From Gammaproteobacteria bacterium (GTDB taxonomy: Bacteria > Pseudomonadota > Gammaproteobacteria > Pseudomonadales > Pseudomonadaceae), in NCBI GenBank assembly GCA_012728315.1, contig JAAYFI010000031.1:1-64000 (forward strand): a stretch of DNA of 64,000 nucleotides, in the 5' to 3' direction. Under the pieces are notes generated by a model. It worked only from the letters and a program-made list of their open reading frames with translations, was not told where the DNA came from and did not search any database. Numbering within the stretch: position 1 is the stretch's first letter; each line of letters starts with the position of its first letter. The position numbers were made by a program, and so were the translations under genes. Below, piece after piece: positions 20,485-30,682 of this stretch.

Positions 20485-21279
20485 ATGCTTAAAGCCAATG
20501 ATCTACACATCACCTTTAACCCAGGCACACCGATTGAAACCCGTGCCCTATGCGGCTTGTCATTACAAATCCCAACCGGTCAGTTTGTCACTGTGATCGG
20601 CACCAATGGCGCAGGAAAATCGACATTCCTGAACGCCATTTCTGGCGATTTAAATGTCGACAGTGGCAGCATCTTAATCGATGACATTGATGTCACTGAT
20701 CAGCCCGTGTGGGAGCGCGCTAAACAAGTCGCGCGAGTCTTCCAAGACCCAATGGCCGGCACCTGCGAAGACTTAACCATTGAAGAAAATATGTCTCTGG
20801 CCGAGCAACGCGGGCAACGTCGCGGTTTAAGCCGCGCGGTAAAAGCCTCACAGCGCGACGGCTTTCGTGAGCACCTAGCCACCCTCGGCTTAGGCTTAGA
20901 AAACCGCTTACAGGACCGCATCGGTTTATTGTCAGGCGGCCAACGCCAGGCAGTCAGCTTACTGATGGCAGCACTGCGCCCTTCGCAAATTTTATTATTG
21001 GATGAGCACACGGCTGCGCTCGATCCACGCACAGCAGACTTTGTTTTAGAACTCACCCAACGTATCGTGGCCGAAAAACAATTGACCACCATGATGGTCA
21101 CCCACAGTATGCGCCAAGCGCTGGACGTTGGTGATCGCACCATCATGCTGCACCAAGGCCAAGTGGTGTTAGATGTGAGCGGCGATACCCGCAAAGGTTT
21201 AGACGTGCCTGATTTGTTGGCTATGTTCGAAAAAGTCCGCGGCGAAAAACTAGCCGACGATGCTTTATTGCTGAGCTAA
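20485..21279 (+). CDS. ABC transporter ATP-binding protein (TrpZ-like)
   Basis: This 264-residue cytoplasmic ATPase powers the preceding permease. Walker [10 protein letters not shown] is at 39-47, the Q-loop is in ARVFQDP (about 83-89), the signature LSGGQ is at 149-153, Walker B LLLDE is at 170-174, and the switch His is in MVTHSMRQ. The sequence EHTAALDP replaces the commoner EPTAALDP after Walker B, as is usual in this subfamily. The stop is followed 2 nt later by the SLC13 gene start. Confidence 0.92.
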   Translation: MLKANDLHITFNPGTPIETRALCGLSLQIPTGQFVTVIGTNGAGKSTFLNAISGDLNVDSGSILIDDIDVTDQPVWERAKQVARVFQDPMAGTCEDLTIEENMSLAEQRGQRRGLSRAVKASQRDGFREHLATLGLGLENRLQDRIGLLSGGQRQAVSLLMAALRPSQILLLDEHTAALDPRTADFVLELTQRIVAEKQLTTMMVTHSMRQALDVGDRTIMLHQGQVVLDVSGDTRKGLDVPDLLAMFEKVRGEKLADDALLLS

Positions 21280-21281
21280 AA

Positions 21282-23111
21282 ATGAACCTGCAACTGGGTT
21301 GGGTACTGCTACTTCTGCTGTGTGCAGTGGTTTTATTTGTACGTAATAAACCTCGTATGGATGTGGTAGCGCTACTCATGATTGTCGCGCTACCGCTAAC
21401 GGGCGTACTGAGCGTACAAGAAACCCTGGCCGGTTTTAGCGACCCCAGTGTGGTGGTGATTGCCGCTCTTTTCGTGATTGGCGAAGGTTTAGTGCGCACC
21501 GGAATTGCCTATCAGCTCGGCGAGCGCTTAATGCATCGCGCAGGCAGCAGCGAAACGCGTTTAATCGTACTGTTAATGCTGACCGTGGCCGGCTTAGGTT
21601 CAGTGATGAGCTCCACGGGCGTGGTAGCGATTTTTATCCCTGTCGTTTTAAGCATTGCCGCACGCCTACAGATTTCACCAAGCCGCCTCATGATGCCCCT
21701 AAGTTTTGCCGGTTTAATCAGCGGCATGCTCACTTTAGTCGCCACGCCACCCAATATGGTGGTGCACAGTGAACTGGTACGTGCAGGCTTTACCGGCTTT
21801 AGTTTTTTCTCTTTTGCACCCATTGGCTTAAGCATCTTAGTCTTAGGGATACTCTATATGTTGGCCACACGTCACTGGCTCGCCAGCGCCGACAGCCAAA
21901 AAACAACCGGAGAGCCACGCCATAGTATTGCTGATTTAGTGCGCGAATATCGTTTAGCAGGCCGTGAGCGACGTTTACGTGTACGCCCCAACTCAGCACT
22001 TGCTGGGCAAACCTTAAACGAGCTGCAATTACGTAAACAATACGGTATCAATGTGATAGCCGTAGAGCGCCAACGACGTTTTCGACGCACCTTGCTGGGC
22101 GCTACTGGCACCACAGAGCTGCGCTCTGGGGATATCTTACTGGTTGATTTGGTCAGCCCCACCATTGATTTACTGAATTCTTATTATGAGCTCGGCGTTG
22201 AGCCCGTTGCCATGCAAAGCAGCTACTTTAGCGACCACCAACGCGCACTGGGCGTTGCTGAAGTCATGCTACCGCCAGACTCACGCCTTGCCGGCAAAAC
22301 CATTCAAGAACTGGGCTTTCGCACGCATCGTAAGCTCAATGTCATTGGTTTACGTCGCGATCAACAAGCCTTAGAAGGGCTGCTCGTCGATGAAAAACTT
22401 AAAGCCGGTGACACCTTATTAGTCGCGGGCAACTGGCAGCATATTCGTAAACTACAAGGCCATAGCCGCGATTTTCTGGTACTGAGCCTGCCTGCCGAAG
22501 TGGACGATGTCGCCCCCGCACTGAGTCAAGCACCTCATGCGCTATTCAGCTTAGCGGTGATGATTATTTTAATGGTCGCAGGCATCGTACCCAATGTTTT
22601 AGCGGTACTGATTGGCTGTTTACTGATGGGGGCATTTCGCTGTATCGATATGGACAGCGCTTACCGTTCAATCCATTGGCAAAGTATTTTATTGATTGTG
22701 GGGATGCTGCCCTTTGCTCTAGCGCTGCAAAAAACAGGCGGGATTGATTTAGCCGTATCAGGTCTCCTGAGCTTATTCGGCGAAGCTGGACCTCATATGA
22801 TTCTGGCGATTCTTTTTCTAACCACGGCTGTTATTGGTTTATTTATTTCAAATACAGCCACTGCAGTATTGATGGCTCCAGTAGCCATTGCTAGTGCGCA
22901 GGCCATGCAAGCCTCACCTGCACCCTTTGCTATGATTGTGGCCATAGCCGCTTCAGCCGCCTTTATGACGCCTATTTCCTCACCAGTCAACACGCTTGTG
23001 CTGGGCCCCGGCCAATACCGTTTTAGTGACTTTGTGCGTATTGGTGTGCCTTTTACTGTTCTGGTCATGCTCACCAGCGTCATCCTAGTGCCTGTGTTGT
23101 TTCCGCTGTAG
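21282..23111 (+). CDS. SLC13-family permease with two RCK_C (TrkA-C) domains
   Basis: This is a 609-residue inner-membrane carrier of the SLC13/DASS (divalent anion:Na+ symporter) group. N-terminal helices (about 1-195) include [19 protein letters not shown], and C-terminal helices (about 420-609) include [19 protein letters not shown]. Between them lie two cytosolic TrkA-C modules (about 215-300 and 320-400; [20 protein letters not shown] and [20 protein letters not shown] are their openings). Its start is 2 nt after the ABC ATPase stop, so it belongs to that operon. The transported anion is unknown. Confidence 0.88.
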   Translation: MNLQLGWVLLLLLCAVVLFVRNKPRMDVVALLMIVALPLTGVLSVQETLAGFSDPSVVVIAALFVIGEGLVRTGIAYQLGERLMHRAGSSETRLIVLLMLTVAGLGSVMSSTGVVAIFIPVVLSIAARLQISPSRLMMPLSFAGLISGMLTLVATPPNMVVHSELVRAGFTGFSFFSFAPIGLSILVLGILYMLATRHWLASADSQKTTGEPRHSIADLVREYRLAGRERRLRVRPNSALAGQTLNELQLRKQYGINVIAVERQRRFRRTLLGATGTTELRSGDILLVDLVSPTIDLLNSYYELGVEPVAMQSSYFSDHQRALGVAEVMLPPDSRLAGKTIQELGFRTHRKLNVIGLRRDQQALEGLLVDEKLKAGDTLLVAGNWQHIRKLQGHSRDFLVLSLPAEVDDVAPALSQAPHALFSLAVMIILMVAGIVPNVLAVLIGCLLMGAFRCIDMDSAYRSIHWQSILLIVGMLPFALALQKTGGIDLAVSGLLSLFGEAGPHMILAILFLTTAVIGLFISNTATAVLMAPVAIASAQAMQASPAPFAMIVAIAASAAFMTPISSPVNTLVLGPGQYRFSDFVRIGVPFTVLVMLTSVILVPVLFPL

Positions 23112-23144
23112 CAAGAGCAGCACACTGCACACAATCACTGGACA

Positions 23145-23180
23145 TAAAAAACGGCAGACTGCATACACAGCCTACCGTTT
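23145..23180 (-). terminator. Terminator of dcd (possibly bidirectional)
   Basis: AAACGG-AG-CTG (from 23149) pairs with CAG-CT-CCGTTT (to 23180) with two single-base bulges or mismatches. On the minus strand the stem is followed by a T run (complement of AAAAAA at 23146-23151), fitting a rho-independent end for dcd. It may also stop transcripts from the convergent SLC13 gene. Confidence 0.65.
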
Positions 23181-23199
23181 AGAAAACATACGAAATCAA

Positions 23200-23766
23200 T
23201 CAGGCTCGCGGCAGAGTCACGCCACGCTGACCTTGATACTTACCATCACGGTCCTTATACGACACTTCACACTCTTCATCCGACTCAAAAAACAACATTT
23301 GCGCAACGCCCTCATTGGCATAAATCTTCGCCGGTAAAGTTGTGGTATTCGAAAACTCTAGTGTCACATGACCTTCCCACTCCGGCTCAAGTGGCGTCAC
23401 GTTAACAATAATCCCACAGCGTGCATAAGTGCTTTTGCCCAAGCAAATAGTCAGCACATTACGTGGGATGCGGAAAAACTCCACAGTACGCGCCAAGGCA
23501 AACGAGTTTGGCGGAATAATACAGACCGGCCCTTTCACATCAACAAAGCTTTTTTCGTCGAAGTTCTTCGGATCCACTGTTACCGAGTGCAAATTCGTAA
23601 AAACTTTAAACTCATCGGCACAACGCACGTCGTAACCATAACTGGATACACCGTACGAAATCACAGGCGCAGCATCTTCATTACGTACCTGTCGCTCAAC
23701 AAAAGGCTCTATCATGCCGTGCTCTTGCGCCATACGACGAATCCACTTATCCGACTTAATGCTCAT
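23200..23766 (-). CDS. dcd: dCTP deaminase
   Basis: Dcd deaminates dCTP to dUTP, the main source of dUMP for thymidylate in proteobacteria. The 188 residues include [13 protein letters not shown] at the start, [13 protein letters not shown] and the active-site stretch [17 protein letters not shown], plus [15 protein letters not shown] and [15 protein letters not shown] 23766 begins the conserved N-terminus; the 19 codons open upstream are not part of the family. It is a single-gene unit here. Confidence 0.95.
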   Translation of the reverse strand: MSIKSDKWIRRMAQEHGMIEPFVERQVRNEDAAPVISYGVSSYGYDVRCADEFKVFTNLHSVTVDPKNFDEKSFVDVKGPVCIIPPNSFALARTVEFFRIPRNVLTICLGKSTYARCGIIVNVTPLEPEWEGHVTLEFSNTTTLPAKIYANEGVAQMLFFESDEECEVSYKDRDGKYQGQRGVTLPRA

Positions 23767-24083
23767 GCCATACTTCCCAAATCGATCGGTTAAAAATAAT
23801 TGCAATGACCATAGTTTACCCACATAACCGGATCACTTACACCATCAAGAGAGGGCGCAAAAGTAGAAAACACTAGCCTTTCGGATAAATCATAAAATAA
23901 TGCTGGCACTTAAGAAAAAATCAGGTAAAGTAGACATCACTGCTGCTGCAAATGTGTAACCGTGAATCAATATATGTTTAGATCTCGATCCAATCATTGC
24001 TACGACTCCTGTAACTCCTTGCGCTCAGTATCAACTTGGGCTCAAACCCAAGCATAATTTTACTTCGTACAAGGAGACATACA
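23767..24083. other. dcd/cspA intergenic region with long cspA leader
   Basis: This 317-bp gap between divergent dcd and cspA contains no gene that I can support. It must carry both promoters. Cold-shock genes of the cspA type often have a long structured 5' untranslated leader, and there is room here for one of 100 nt or more ending at the AAGGAGA Shine-Dalgarno (24071-24077). I could not identify a defined cold-box sequence. Confidence 0.4.
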
Positions 24084-24296
24084 ATGTCTAATCGCCAAAC
24101 TGGTGTAGTTAAATGGTTTAACGATGAAAAAGGCTTCGGCTTCATCACTCCTCAATCAGGTGACGATTTATTCGTTCACTTCCGCGCTATCCAAAGCGAC
24201 GGTTTCAAAAGCCTGAAAGAAGGCCAGACTGTATCTTTCGTCGCAGCTCGCGGCCAGAAAGGTATGCAGGCTGAAGAAGTACAAGTTGTTTCTTAA
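24084..24296 (+). CDS. cspA: Cold-shock protein (CspA family)
   Basis: This is a 70-residue single-stranded nucleic-acid-binding protein of the cold-shock domain family, an RNA chaperone. The RNP1 motif KGFGFI and RNP2 motif DLFVHF are both present, after the family opening [13 protein letters not shown] 24084 follows AAGGAGA at a good distance. Which paralogue it corresponds to cannot be decided from the protein. A strong terminator follows 11 nt after the stop. Confidence 0.95.
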   Translation: MSNRQTGVVKWFNDEKGFGFITPQSGDDLFVHFRAIQSDGFKSLKEGQTVSFVAARGQKGMQAEEVQVVS

Positions 24297-24307
24297 TTTG
24301 TGCTACT

Positions 24308-24335
24308 AAAAAAACCCGCTCCGGCGGGTTTTTTT
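24308..24335 (+). terminator. cspA terminator
   Basis: AAAACCCGC (24311-24319) pairs with GCGGGTTTT (24324-24332) around a TCCG tetraloop, followed by further T residues. This is a textbook rho-independent terminator. Confidence 0.92.
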
Positions 24336-24388
24336 ATGCCTCTAAATCCGCTTACGCACAACTCTATCGACAAATATCAAGCATAAAA

Positions 24389-24431
24389 AAACGCCACTTA
24401 CAGGACCTTAACAATCCCACAAGTGACGCTT
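24389..24431 (-). terminator. Terminator downstream of the 75-residue gene
   Basis: On the minus strand AAGCGTCACTT pairs with AAGTGGCGTT with one mismatch, across a loop of about 20 nt. The stem is followed by a run of T residues (complement of the A run before 24391). It lies about 20 nt past the stop of the small gene at 24451. Confidence 0.6.
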
Positions 24432-24450
24432 AGTCAATCTTGTTTACGGC

Positions 24451-24678
24451 TTAACTTTTCGCAGCAGACTTGCTTGCGCTGGGTATTTCTGCAGGCTTAC
24501 GTGTTTCTGGTGTTGAGCGACGGAAGTAACTCACCTGCTGCTGCCCACTTAAACCACGGGGCACTTCTTCAATCTCGCCACCTTTCTTTAAAAACGCAGC
24601 AGTTTGCTCTGCAAGTGTTGCACGCGAAGTAACTGCTTCCGCTGGTTTTGCACGGGTACTAGAACCTTTAATACGCAT
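24451..24678 (-). CDS. Small conserved-looking protein of unknown function
   Basis: This 75-residue basic protein begins MRIKGSSTRAKPAEAV. Its core, LAEQTAAFLKKGGEIEEVPRG, resembles the 'FL-x2-GG-x-I' segment of the Pseudomonas RNA-polymerase-binding protein SutA and of other small pseudomonad proteins. The ends are low-complexity and probably disordered. ATG 24678 has an AGGAGG Shine-Dalgarno 11 nt upstream, and a terminator follows the gene, so it is likely real. The SutA comparison is from memory and weak. It is convergent with cspA. Confidence 0.65.
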   Translation of the reverse strand: MRIKGSSTRAKPAEAVTSRATLAEQTAAFLKKGGEIEEVPRGLSGQQQVSYFRRSTPETRKPAEIPSASKSAAKS

Positions 24679-24972
24679 GACGACCACAACCTCCTCAAAC
24701 GTTTTGGTCATCCATAATATGCCAAAATAGAATAAAAGTCAAAAACATATAACTGTAAGCTATAAGAAAGCAGATCTAAGACTCAATCACATCTAACCTT
24801 GCGTCAGCCTAACCTCTGACTCACTGACCAGAAATCAACATATAAAGCTTAGCCGCCCCACTGCAGAGCACTGCATGCCTCAACGGTTGCTAAAACAGTT
24901 ATTTCATCTAAGACATAACCGCAATAAATGCAGGTCTATTGATAATAACAAACCATAAAAAGGGCTTACTCT

Positions 24973-25422
24973 ATGCTAAAAAGCTTAAGCTGGTCTGATG
25001 ACTTCGCTATCGGCATCGATATCATTGATGAGCAGCATAAACGTTTATTTGACTATTTCGATGAAATTGAGCACTGCATCAAAACCAACGATCAAACCCA
25101 TGTCATCGACATCTGTCGCGGCCTCATTGACTACGCTGTCTCTCACAACACTTTTGAAGAGTCGCTGATGAAGCAAGCGAACTATCCAATGCTAGACGCC
25201 CACCATCTAGTCCACGAAGCTTTTAAAGCCCGCGCCTATGGGTATCTTGATAAAATCACCGACGGTGCTGACCCGATGAAAATTGCTCGAGATGTACGCA
25301 CGGATATCGGCTTATGGTTAATTAATCATATTAAACGTGAAGACAAGCACTATGCCCCCTACGTTAAGAAAACACTGAACAAAGGCTTTGTCACAAAAAT
25401 GCTCGGCCGTTTTTTCAGCTAA
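24973..25422 (+). CDS. Bacteriohemerythrin
   Basis: This is a 149-residue four-helix, di-iron oxygen-binding protein. The ligand pattern is complete: His22, His58 and Glu62 (HxxxE), His77 and His81 (HxxxH), and His119 with Asp124 (HxxxxD). Proteins of this kind bind O2 reversibly and may deliver or sense it. It stands alone as a single gene. The specific role in this organism cannot be read from the context. Confidence 0.93.
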   Translation: MLKSLSWSDDFAIGIDIIDEQHKRLFDYFDEIEHCIKTNDQTHVIDICRGLIDYAVSHNTFEESLMKQANYPMLDAHHLVHEAFKARAYGYLDKITDGADPMKIARDVRTDIGLWLINHIKREDKHYAPYVKKTLNKGFVTKMLGRFFS

Positions 25423-25435
25423 GATCCCAATAAAG

Positions 25436-25492
25436 CTACGCTTAATACAATCCCTGCGTGCATTCACAGGCACGCTATCCTATTAAGCGTAG
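25436..25492. repeat. Nested inverted repeat between convergent genes
   Basis: CTACGCTTAATA (25436-25447) and TATTAAGCGTAG (25481-25492) are perfect 12-bp arms. The loop contains a second perfect hairpin, GCGTGC (25456-25461) with GCACGC (25470-25475). The element fills the gap between convergent hemerythrin and ycgL. It may be a bidirectional terminator without clear T runs, or a repeated extragenic element. Confidence 0.6.
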
Positions 25493-25521
25493 AACCTGCA
25501 CTCTACAGAAGCACCCGCCGG

Positions 25522-25815
25522 TCACACCGGATCGTTGCGGCGTAATAACTCTTCTGGCCAGTGCACGATATATTCATCTTCAGGAGGCGGCATCTGCAAG
25601 TGATAGCCTTGTGTGTCTAAATTTTTTAACACCTCAGTGATATCTTCACGCACCAAAGTGCGCTCAGGCGTCAGCACCAAATCAAATGCATGTTTGGGCG
25701 TACCAAATAGCCCAAGCAAGGCTTCAGGCACGCGTTTCAACGCATCGGCACGCAGCACATACAGATACATTCCCGTTTTTTTAGAACTATGATAAACCGA
25801 GCAAATTCGTTTCAC
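25522..25815 (-). CDS. ycgL: YcgL-domain protein
   Basis: This is a 97-residue protein of the YcgL family, a short alpha/beta fold whose function is poorly defined. The opening [19 protein letters not shown] and the later [19 protein letters not shown] and GYHLQMPPP are characteristic. The start is GTG 25815, which overlaps the rnd stop as GTGA and has GAGGGGG upstream. A 97-residue product fits the family. The rnd-ycgL pair is conserved in Pseudomonas. Confidence 0.9.
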   Translation of the reverse strand: MKRICSVYHSSKKTGMYLYVLRADALKRVPEALLGLFGTPKHAFDLVLTPERTLVREDITEVLKNLDTQGYHLQMPPPEDEYIVHWPEELLRRNDPV

Positions 25816-26936
25816 TGTGCCCCCTCTAAACACTCTAATAAAGCATCACCCATGAGCTCGCGACGCCAGCCCTGTAAGCTTGCTGGCAAGCAATAAGGCC
25901 CATCTGGATAACCACTGCGCAGTAACTCTTCTAGAATCTTTTTACGCAACATCAACTCTGGAGCAATATCCAGTTTCTGCCCCAACTCTAAGCCCACCTT
26001 GCGCAAACGCTTTAAAACCTTAGCCGCCTCAACTGGCAAAGGCTCGGGCAAGGCTGCAGGCCAGTGTTCTTCGGGCAAACGCCGAGCCTGCTTAATAATG
26101 CTTAATAAAGTAGCGCCTTCTTTGCGTAAAATACGCGGATGCATATCTTCAATTTCGGCTAACTGCGCCATATCGACCGGCTGTTTAGCCGCCAAATCCC
26201 ACAATGTACTTTCTCGAACAATATGATTACGCGGCACATCTCGCTTGCGCGCCTGTATCTCACGCCAACCCGCAAGTTCGCGCAATACCGCCAACTGTTG
26301 TGGCGCCAACTTCCAAGCCAGCTTCACTGTCCGCCACAGCTCGTAAGGCTCGTTATCTTGCGCCGAGGCTGCGGCTAAAGCAGCCCCGTCTTCCAGCACC
26401 CAAGCATATTTCTGCTCTGATAACTGTTGCGCCAGCGCTTGATACACATCCACTAAATAAGCGGTATCTTGCGCCGCATAAAGCACCTGCAAATCCGTTA
26501 ACGGCCGCTGCAACCAATCAGAGCGCGTTTCCCCTTTTGGCAGCTCAACACCCAACAACTGTTGCACCAAGCGCGAATACCCCATTGAGAAGCCAATATT
26601 CAAATATCCCGCAGCCACCTGCGTATCAAATAATGGCTGAGGCAGCGCACCCAGCAACAATAAAAACACTTCCAAATCTTCATTGCAGGCATGCAACACC
26701 TTAACCACCTGCTGATTCTCAAATACTTGAGCCAACGGCTGCCAATCATTAATCAGCAAAGGGTCAAGCAAATAAGTGCCACGGTCATCACTGACCTGCA
26801 ACAAGCCCGCTATAGGATAAAATGTATCAACCCGAATAAACTCAGTATCTAGGGCAATAAATGCTAATGTATTCCAGTATGTGCAGTGTTCTGCTAGCTC
26901 AGAATCACTGCTAATCCAATTTATTTGTATGGTCAC
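25812..26936 (-). CDS. rnd: Ribonuclease D
   Basis: RNase D is a 3'-5' exoribonuclease that trims tRNA precursors. The 374 residues carry the DEDD catalytic set: ALDTEF (Asp30, Glu32), [10 protein letters not shown] and the YAAQDTAYL segment. One or two HRDC domains make up the C-terminal part (from about 210). Translation is coupled to ycgL through the 4-nt overlap at its 3' end. Divergent gacA lies 169 bp upstream. Confidence 0.95.
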   Translation of the reverse strand: MTIQINWISSDSELAEHCTYWNTLAFIALDTEFIRVDTFYPIAGLLQVSDDRGTYLLDPLLINDWQPLAQVFENQQVVKVLHACNEDLEVFLLLLGALPQPLFDTQVAAGYLNIGFSMGYSRLVQQLLGVELPKGETRSDWLQRPLTDLQVLYAAQDTAYLVDVYQALAQQLSEQKYAWVLEDGAALAAASAQDNEPYELWRTVKLAWKLAPQQLAVLRELAGWREIQARKRDVPRNHIVRESTLWDLAAKQPVDMAQLAEIEDMHPRILRKEGATLLSIIKQARRLPEEHWPAALPEPLPVEAAKVLKRLRKVGLELGQKLDIAPELMLRKKILEELLRSGYPDGPYCLPASLQGWRRELMGDALLECLEGAQ

Positions 26937-27105
26937 AAGGGTGACTCCTTAAAGTTCAGCCGCAGTATACAATCAATTGTCGGGGTGACTTAAGCTCATT
27001 GCAGCACTCGCGCCCTCGTCACTCGGTCAAATGCGGCAAACCTTTATTGTCTTATGTACTTTGCAAGGTACAATTAATTAATTGATTCGATGCTGAGGTG
27101 GCCTC

Positions 27106-27753
27106 TTGATCAAACTTTTATTAGTTGATGACCATGATTTAGTACGCACTGCAATCGCACGAATGCTCAGCGATATCAGTGATTTACACGTCATCGGCCA
27201 AGCCAACTCCGGCGAACAAGCCTACAGCATGGTTGGTGAACTTGCGCCTGATGTTGTGCTGATGGATATTCGTATGCCGGGTATCGGCGGTTTAGAAGCC
27301 ACGCGTAAAATCAAACAGCGCTTTGCGAATGTAAAAGTTCTGGCCTTGTCGGCCTGCGAGGACGAACCTTTCCCTACTCGGCTATTGCAAGCGGGGGCAA
27401 GCGGCTATCTAACTAAAGGCGCCTGCATTGAAGAAACGGTTCGTGCTATCCGCCAGGTAGCCGCAGGGCAGCATTATTTAAGCCCAAGCATTGCGCAGCA
27501 AATGGCACTCAAATCCTTTGCTAGCAAAGAGCAAGATTGCCCATTTACACAACTCTCTGAACGTGAAATGCAAATTTCATTAATGATTGCCAGCGGGCAA
27601 AAAATCCAAATGATTTCTGATCTGCTGTGCGTGTCACCCAAAACAGTAAACACCTACCGTTACCGTATCTTTGACAAACTTAATATTGAAAATGATGTTG
27701 AGCTCGCATTACTGGCAGTGCGGCATAACCTTGTTGAAAACTCAAATTTATAA
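27106..27753 (+). CDS. gacA: Response regulator GacA (UvrY)
   Basis: GacA is the NarL-type regulator which, with the hybrid kinase GacS, activates small RNAs that titrate RsmA/CsrA. The 215 residues have a receiver domain with Asp8/Asp9, phosphoacceptor Asp54 (VLMDIRMPG) and Lys104, and a LuxR-type helix-turn-helix (about 150-205; [16 protein letters not shown]). The start is TTG 27106 with GAGGTGG just upstream, in line with the TTG start reported for Pseudomonas gacA. uvrC follows after 8 nt. Confidence 0.95.
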   Translation: MIKLLLVDDHDLVRTAIARMLSDISDLHVIGQANSGEQAYSMVGELAPDVVLMDIRMPGIGGLEATRKIKQRFANVKVLALSACEDEPFPTRLLQAGASGYLTKGACIEETVRAIRQVAAGQHYLSPSIAQQMALKSFASKEQDCPFTQLSEREMQISLMIASGQKIQMISDLLCVSPKTVNTYRYRIFDKLNIENDVELALLAVRHNLVENSNL

Positions 27754-27761
27754 GCGGGCCA

Positions 27762-29588
27762 ATGACCACTCTCCCCTTTGATGCATCCGCCTTTCTGCGC
27801 TCGTGCACCCAGCACCCCGGGGTGTATCGCATGTTTTCTGCGGATCAGCAATTGCTTTATATTGGCAAAGCTAAAAATCTAAAAAAACGGCTCAGCAGTT
27901 ATTTCAAAAGCACGATTAACGCCCCAAAAACAGCAGCTCTGGTTGCCAAAATAGCCAGCATTGAACTGACCATCACCGCCAATGAAACTGAAGCACTGTT
28001 ACTTGAGCAAACGCTGATCAAGCAATGGCGCCCCCCTTACAATATTTTACTGCGTGACGATAAAAGCTACCCCTATGTCATTCTTTCAGCTGCGCAATTT
28101 CCGCGTTTAGGCATTCATCGCGGCAGCAAAAAACATAATGGACGCTATTTTGGCCCTTACCCAAGCTCAGGCGCCATCCGCGAAAGCCTGAGCGTATTAC
28201 AAAAAGTCTTTAAGGTGCGCCAATGCGAAGATAGTTTTTATAACAATCGCAGCCGCCCCTGTTTGCAGTATCAAATTAAACGCTGCAAAGCACCTTGTGT
28301 TGGCTTAGTTGATACTGATGAGTACGCCGAAGACGTGCGTTTATCGGTCATGTTCCTAGAAGGTCGCAGCAGTGCGCTAACCGATGAGCTGACGCACAGC
28401 ATGGAGCAGGCCGCCCAGCAACTCGATTTTGAAAAAGCGGCTGCAGTACGCGATCAGATAGCTTTACTGCGCCGCGTGCAAGATCAACAAAGCATGGAAG
28501 GTGGGCACGGCAATGTAGATATCATTGCCGCCAGTGTTACCCCGGGCGGGGCTAGTGTGCATGTTATTAGCGTACGCGATGGCCGCGTTTTGGGTAGCAA
28601 TAACTTTTTCCCACAAGTGGCCATCGAAGAAGACAGCGCCGATGTGCTGGCGGCATTTACCGCTCAATACTATTTAGGCCGCAAAGACCGCGACTTTCCT
28701 AATGAATTGATAGTCAGCAGCGATCATGGCGACTGGCCTGCCATTGCCCAAGCGATAGCCCAGCAATGGGATAAACATATCAGTATTCGCTACCGCGTAC
28801 GTGGCACGCGCGCGCGCTGGCAACAACTGGCGATAACCAACGCCGAGCACGCCTTGCAAGCTCGCCTAGCCAACCGCACACAAATGGCCACACGCTTTAA
28901 CGCATTAGCTAAAGCGCTGGATTTATCCGAACCGCCGGCCCATTTAGAATGTTTTGATATCAGCCACTCCAGCGGCGAAGCCACTGTTGCTTCCTGTGTG
29001 GTATTTGGTCCCGAAGGGCCTCGTAAATCTGACTATCGAATTTATAATATTGAAGGCATTACCGCAGGTGACGACTATGCAGCCATGCGCCAAGTTTTGC
29101 ACCGACGCCTGAGCAGCGCCATCGAAAACCAAGGCAAACTGCCCGATGTGCTGCTCGTTGATGGCGGCAAAGGCCAGCTGAATATGGCGCGCGAAGTCTT
29201 TGCCGAACTCAACATTAAGGATATTCTGCTGCTGGGTGTCGCCAAAGGCGTTACTCGTAAAGCAGGTTTTGAAACGCTATATATTAATGACGCAACGACC
29301 GAGCTGAACTTGCCTGAGCATTCCCCTGCCTTACATCTTATTCAGCAGATTCGTGATGAAGCCCATCGTTTTGCTATCACCGGCCACCGTGCACGCCGCG
29401 GCAAAGCCCGGCGCACCTCAGTGCTCGAAGGTATAGCAGGCGTTGGCCCCAAACGTCGTCGCGAACTGCTAAAATACTTTGGCGGCCTGCAGGAACTCAA
29501 GCGCGCTAGCGTTGAAGAAATCGCTAAAACACCTGGAATCAGCAAAACTCTTGCTGAATCTATATATAGTGCGCTACGTCAAGGGTAA
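27762..29588 (+). CDS. uvrC: Excinuclease ABC subunit C
   Basis: UvrC makes both incisions around bulky lesions in nucleotide excision repair. The 608-residue protein has the GIY-YIG nuclease domain (GVYRMF at 20-25, [14 protein letters not shown] from 31), a UVR coiled coil near 205-240 for UvrB contact, and the RNase H-like endonuclease with [15 protein letters not shown]. Two helix-hairpin-helix motifs lie at the C-terminus (about 545-605). The gacA-uvrC-pgsA order is conserved across gammaproteobacteria. Confidence 0.97.
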   Translation: MTTLPFDASAFLRSCTQHPGVYRMFSADQQLLYIGKAKNLKKRLSSYFKSTINAPKTAALVAKIASIELTITANETEALLLEQTLIKQWRPPYNILLRDDKSYPYVILSAAQFPRLGIHRGSKKHNGRYFGPYPSSGAIRESLSVLQKVFKVRQCEDSFYNNRSRPCLQYQIKRCKAPCVGLVDTDEYAEDVRLSVMFLEGRSSALTDELTHSMEQAAQQLDFEKAAAVRDQIALLRRVQDQQSMEGGHGNVDIIAASVTPGGASVHVISVRDGRVLGSNNFFPQVAIEEDSADVLAAFTAQYYLGRKDRDFPNELIVSSDHGDWPAIAQAIAQQWDKHISIRYRVRGTRARWQQLAITNAEHALQARLANRTQMATRFNALAKALDLSEPPAHLECFDISHSSGEATVASCVVFGPEGPRKSDYRIYNIEGITAGDDYAAMRQVLHRRLSSAIENQGKLPDVLLVDGGKGQLNMAREVFAELNIKDILLLGVAKGVTRKAGFETLYINDATTELNLPEHSPALHLIQQIRDEAHRFAITGHRARRGKARRTSVLEGIAGVGPKRRRELLKYFGGLQELKRASVEEIAKTPGISKTLAESIYSALRQG

Positions 29589-29628
29589 GCTAGCGCTTTT
29601 CATTCTTTGCCAAGAAAAGAATTATCTA

Positions 29629-30189
29629 ATGAATATTCCAAATATTTTAACTGTAATGCGCGTGGCCCTGATCCCCGTTTTTATTATTCTGTTTTACCTG
29701 CCATTTTCTTGGAGCTATTGGGCCGCCAGTGCAGTTTTCGCGTTTGCCAGTTTTACCGACTGGCTGGATGGTTATTTAGCCCGTCGCTTAAATCAAAGCA
29801 CCCCGTTCGGCGCTTTTCTTGATCCTGTTGCAGATAAGCTATTAGTTGCCGTTGCTTTAGTCTTACTGGTTGCTGAGCACACCAATATCTGGCTGACCCT
29901 GCCAGCGATGATTATTATTTGCCGCGAAATTATGGTCTCCGCCTTACGCGAATGGATGGCCGAGCTGGGCGAACGCGCACAGGTTGCGGTTTCTAGTATT
30001 GGCAAATGGAAAACTGCAGCACAAATGCTTTCCTTAATTATTCTGCTGGCCAACCCGCCCGTATTCACGGCTTGGGTGCTTAGCGGCTATGCCTTACTGA
30101 TCATCTCTGCAGTACTGACACTCTGGTCAATGTGCCAGTATTTACTTGCTGCAAAGCCCCACCTGCACACCAATCAAACAGAAGAATAA
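29629..30189 (+). CDS. pgsA: CDP-diacylglycerol--glycerol-3-phosphate 3-phosphatidyltransferase
   Basis: PgsA makes phosphatidylglycerophosphate, the committed step to phosphatidylglycerol and cardiolipin, in the inner membrane. The 186 residues include the CDP-alcohol transferase signature D47-G48-x2-A51-R52-x8-G61-x3-D65-x3-D69 and four or more transmembrane helices. The frame is open further upstream inside uvrC, but ATG 29629 (MNIPNILTVMRV) is the conserved start. It is cotranscribed with uvrC or has its own weak promoter. Confidence 0.95.
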   Translation: MNIPNILTVMRVALIPVFIILFYLPFSWSYWAASAVFAFASFTDWLDGYLARRLNQSTPFGAFLDPVADKLLVAVALVLLVAEHTNIWLTLPAMIIICREIMVSALREWMAELGERAQVAVSSIGKWKTAAQMLSLIILLANPPVFTAWVLSGYALLIISAVLTLWSMCQYLLAAKPHLHTNQTEE

Positions 30190-30208
30190 CTTTTTTACAT
30201 TCAAGGGC

Positions 30209-30236
30209 TTGACTAAATATTCTAATTAGCTAGAAT
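30209..30236 (+). promoter_or_regulatory. Promoter of the tRNA-Gly/tRNA-Cys unit
   Basis: TTGACT (30209-30214) and TAGAAT (30231-30236) are separated by 16 bp, ending 21 bp before tRNA-Gly. The spacing and match are good for a sigma-70 promoter. It lies just after the pgsA stop, so the tRNAs need not depend on read-through. Confidence 0.75.
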
Positions 30237-30257
30237 AGCGCCCGTCACCAAGACATT

Positions 30258-30333
<76 letters not shown>

Positions 30334-30375
30334 AATTGTCATCGAAAATGCCGCTTAGTGCGGCGTTTTCGTTTA

Positions 30376-30449
30376 GGCCGGGTGGCAGAGTGGTCATGCA
30401 GCGGATTGCAAATCCGTCAACGCCGGTTCGATTCCGACCTCGGCCTCCA
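30376..30449 (+). tRNA. tRNA-Cys (GCA)
   Basis: This is a 74-nt cloverleaf with acceptor GGCCGGG closing on CCTCGGCC-type sequence, discriminator T and encoded CCA. The anticodon GCA lies at 30408-30410, and the T-loop is TTCGATT. A terminator follows within 5 nt. I see no tRNA-Leu after it, unlike the enteric glyW-cysT-leuZ unit. Confidence 0.96.
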
Positions 30450-30452
30450 ATT

Positions 30453-30489
30453 AAAAAGCCCCTAGCAGCAATGCTTAGGGGCTTTTTTT
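30453..30489 (+). terminator. Terminator of the tRNA-Gly/Cys unit
   Basis: AAAAGCCCCTA pairs with TTAGGGGCTTTT around a GCAGCAATGC loop and is followed by a run of T residues. This is a clear rho-independent terminator. Confidence 0.9.
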
Positions 30490-30682
30490 ATGCCTTCGTT
30501 TTCAGCCAAAAGATCTACAGTGCATATATAGTTGTAGGCCTAACTCGACCAAGGTAGGCTCAGCTTAGTCGCTGAACTCAAAGCAACTGAACGAATCAAA
30601 GCCTAGTAAGCGGCTCAATCTAAGCCTTAATCAACACCACTCACTCAAAAGCCATCCGCCCGCACAAATGGAATTCAACATC

